Shown here: one piece after another, positions 62,957-64,000 of the stretch
How the letters are laid out: each line of letters opens with the position of its first letter
Position numbering within the stretch: the first letter of the stretch is position 1
Assembly (NCBI GenBank): GCA_030426805.1
Contig: JAUHXU010000003.1
Span: 434,001 to 498,000 of the forward strand
DNA length: 64,000 nt
From: a bacterium
Lineage (GTDB): Bacteria; Planctomycetota; JAFGQW01
Direction of reading: 5' to 3'
Notes under the pieces: model-generated
Databases searched by the model: none
The model's input: only the letters and a program-made list of their open reading frames with translations
What the model was told of the DNA's origin: nothing
Made by a program: the position numbers and the translations under genes

Positions 62957-62985
62957 ATGCGCATTTTGAACGATATAATGCGCAT
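62957..62985 (+). promoter_or_regulatory. Paired ARG-box-like operator over the argR promoter
   Basis: The palindrome ATGCGCAT occurs at 62957-62964 and 62978-62985, exactly 21 bases apart. ArgR hexamers bind pairs of 18-base ARG boxes separated by three bases, which also gives a 21-base period. The second palindrome overlaps the TATAAT at 62974 and abuts the start codon, so binding would block transcription: likely autorepression by arginine-bound ArgR. The box sequence itself differs from the E. coli consensus. Confidence 0.62.
62974..62979 (+). promoter_or_regulatory. -10 TATAAT six bases before the argR start codon
   Basis: TATAAT is followed by GCGCAT and the ATG at 62986, so argR-argG is probably read from a leaderless mRNA. 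No ribosome site precedes this ATG. Confidence 0.6.
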
Positions 62986-63465
62986 ATGCCTGCTCCTGCC
63001 GAACTTCGCCTGCGTCGCCTGGACGCGATCCGCGAGCTGCTCGCCCGCGCCGACGTGCGCGCGCAGGAGCAGATCGTCGCGTCGCTCGCGGAGGCCGGCT
63101 TCGACGTCACGCAGTCGAGCGTCAGCCGCGACCTGAAGGAACTCGGCGTCGCGAAGGTCGACGGGCGCTACACGCTCGCCGCCCCCGAGACCGACGACGC
63201 CGAGGGCACGCGCCGGCTGCGGCAATACGAACACCTCCTCCGCGCCGCGACGCCGGCCGGACCGAACCTGACGGTCGTCCGCACCGCGGTCGGCGCCGCC
63301 CCCGGCGTCGGGCTCGCGATCGACGCGGCCGACTGGCCCGAAGTCGTCGGCACGATCGCCGGCGACGACACGATCTTCGTCGCGACCGGCGACGCCCGCG
63401 GACAAGCGGTGCTCGTCAGCCGGCTCGAAACGCTGATCGACTCTCGTGGAAAGCGCGACTCATGA
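62986..63465 (+). CDS. argR: Arginine repressor ArgR
   Basis: 159 residues from the ATG at 62986. The winged-helix DNA-binding domain (about 1-75) is shown by RRLDAIRELLARADVRAQEQ, IVASLAEAGFDVTQSSVSRD and LKELGVAKVDGRYTLA. The C-terminal oligomerisation and arginine-binding domain has VVRTAVGAAPGVGLAIDAAD and VVGTIAGDDTIFVATGD. ArgR binds arginine and represses arginine synthesis genes. The next gene is argG, overlapping by four bases (ATGA), and the promoter carries paired palindromes with the correct period, so it is likely to be self-regulated. Earlier in-frame starts exist but lie upstream of the promoter element. Confidence 0.92.
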   Translation: MPAPAELRLRRLDAIRELLARADVRAQEQIVASLAEAGFDVTQSSVSRDLKELGVAKVDGRYTLAAPETDDAEGTRRLRQYEHLLRAATPAGPNLTVVRTAVGAAPGVGLAIDAADWPEVVGTIAGDDTIFVATGDARGQAVLVSRLETLIDSRGKRDS

Positions 63466-64000
63466 CCTCGCCGATCGTCCTCGCCTTCTCCGGCGGACTC
63501 GACACCTCCTACTGCGTCCCGTGGCTCGCCGAACGCCACGACCGCCCGGTGATGACGCTGACCGTCGACACCGGCGGCCTCGACGCCGACGCGGCCGCGG
63601 CGCTCGCCGACCGCTCGAAAGCCCTCGGCGCGATCGACCACGTCACCGTCGACGCGCGCGCCGCGTTCTTCGACGAGGTGCTGCGCTTCCTCGTGATGGG
63701 CAACGTCCGCCGCGGCGAGGTCTACCCGCTGTGCGTCGGCGCCGAACGCGGCCTGCAGGCGCGCGAACTCGCTCGCGTCGCGCGCGAGATGGGCGCGACG
63801 ACGGTCGCCCACGGCTGCACCGCCGCCGGCAACGACCAGGTGCGGTTCGAGGTCGCGCTCCGCACGCTCGCGCCCGAGCTCGAGGTGCTCGCCCCGGTGC
63901 GCGACCACTCGGTCGAGCGCGCGGTGCAGGTCGCCTACCTCGAGAAGAAGTCGATGCCGGTCCCGCCCGCCGGCGGCACCTACTCGATCAACCGCGGCCT
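63462..64000 (+). CDS. argG: Argininosuccinate synthase, 5' part; cut by the window edge
   Basis: 179 codons are visible from the ATG at 63462. The ATP-pyrophosphatase P-loop is VLAFSGGLDTSYC (SGGLDTS at 9-15), followed by the family's VMTLTVDTGGLDADA, GNVRRGEVYPLCVGAERG, VAHGCTAAGNDQVRFEVAL and LEVLAPVRDHSVERAV. The enzyme joins citrulline and aspartate using ATP in arginine synthesis. Its VTVDTGGLD segment and short spacing resemble the shorter type found in some proteobacteria and bacteroidetes rather than the common bacterial form. It is translationally coupled to argR. Confidence 0.93.
   Translation, partial: MTSPIVLAFSGGLDTSYCVPWLAERHDRPVMTLTVDTGGLDADAAAALADRSKALGAIDHVTVDARAAFFDEVLRFLVMGNVRRGEVYPLCVGAERGLQARELARVAREMGATTVAHGCTAAGNDQVRFEVALRTLAPELEVLAPVRDHSVERAVQVAYLEKKSMPVPPAGGTYSINRG

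Larger units (their letters stand above)
62686..62985. other. 300-base divergent region between the SBBP gene and argR
   Basis: No gene is apparent. From 62740 to 62913 the sequence is filled by four copies of a GC-rich repeat unit (two direct, two inverted). From 62957 to 62985 it holds the paired palindromes and -10 element of argR. Nothing else stands out. Confidence 0.6.

Overview
The window is about 64 kb of very GC-rich bacterial chromosome, densely packed with ordinary bacterial genes. The best guess for the host is a member of the Planctomycetota. The evidence is the many secreted proteins ending in a beta-sandwich module that I associate with that phylum, together with SBBP-propeller, HEAT/PBS, DUF839/PhoX and parallel beta-helix proteins, a SMUG-type uracil-DNA glycosylase and GTP-dependent PEP carboxykinase. 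This assignment is inference; there is no rRNA or other phylogenetic marker here. I saw no tRNA, rRNA, CRISPR array, insertion sequence, integrase or phage gene, so the stretch looks like stable core or shell chromosome.

Region 1 (1-5.6 kb) handles surface polysaccharide: a Wzc-like tyrosine autokinase cut by the left edge, its Wza-like export lipoprotein, a UPF0104/LPG-synthase-like membrane protein, and a GT4-like protein whose C-terminal half has become a coiled coil. Region 2 (5.6-16.8 kb) has an HD-GYP phosphodiesterase, an unrecognised protein and two tandem TPR paralogues on the minus strand. On the plus strand are two large secreted HEAT-repeat paralogues flanking an FGE/SUMF1-domain protein; the first HEAT gene has a candidate sigma-54 promoter. 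Region 3 (16.8-28.2 kb) is housekeeping and modification: cysteine desulfurase, RsmD, OsmC, a PA0069-type radical SAM protein, a SenB-like selenosugar synthase, two methyltransferases (one a predicted lipoprotein), TrmFO, citrate synthase and PEP carboxykinase.

Region 4 (28.3-42.6 kb) has an alpha-carbonic anhydrase lipoprotein, a ZIP-like membrane protein, an ECF sigma factor overlapping an anti-sigma factor that carries its own LolA/RseB-like domain, a multi-domain carboxypeptidase-regulatory-like protein, a PhoX/DUF839 protein divergent from a diheme cytochrome c, an AlkD-like protein and an ABC-type permease with its partner. Region 5 (42.7-49.6 kb) groups polyphosphate genes: Ppx/GppA, PPK1, a SixA-type phosphatase and a CYTH-CHAD protein, along with SMUG and an alpha/beta hydrolase. 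Region 6 (49.7-62.7 kb) is a block of secreted proteins: a TSP-C-like lectin-fold protein, a propeller lipoprotein, a beta-helix protein, a GH5-like hydrolase and two SBBP-propeller paralogues. Four of them appear to share the same C-terminal module. Region 7 (62.7-64 kb) is argR-argG, with a pair of palindromes 21 bp apart over the argR promoter and a four-copy repeat array upstream.

Two themes recur. Same-strand neighbours often overlap by 4 bases (ATGA or GTGA) and so are probably translationally coupled. Several genes have a TANNNT -10 element only 6-8 bases before the start codon, which implies leaderless mRNAs.
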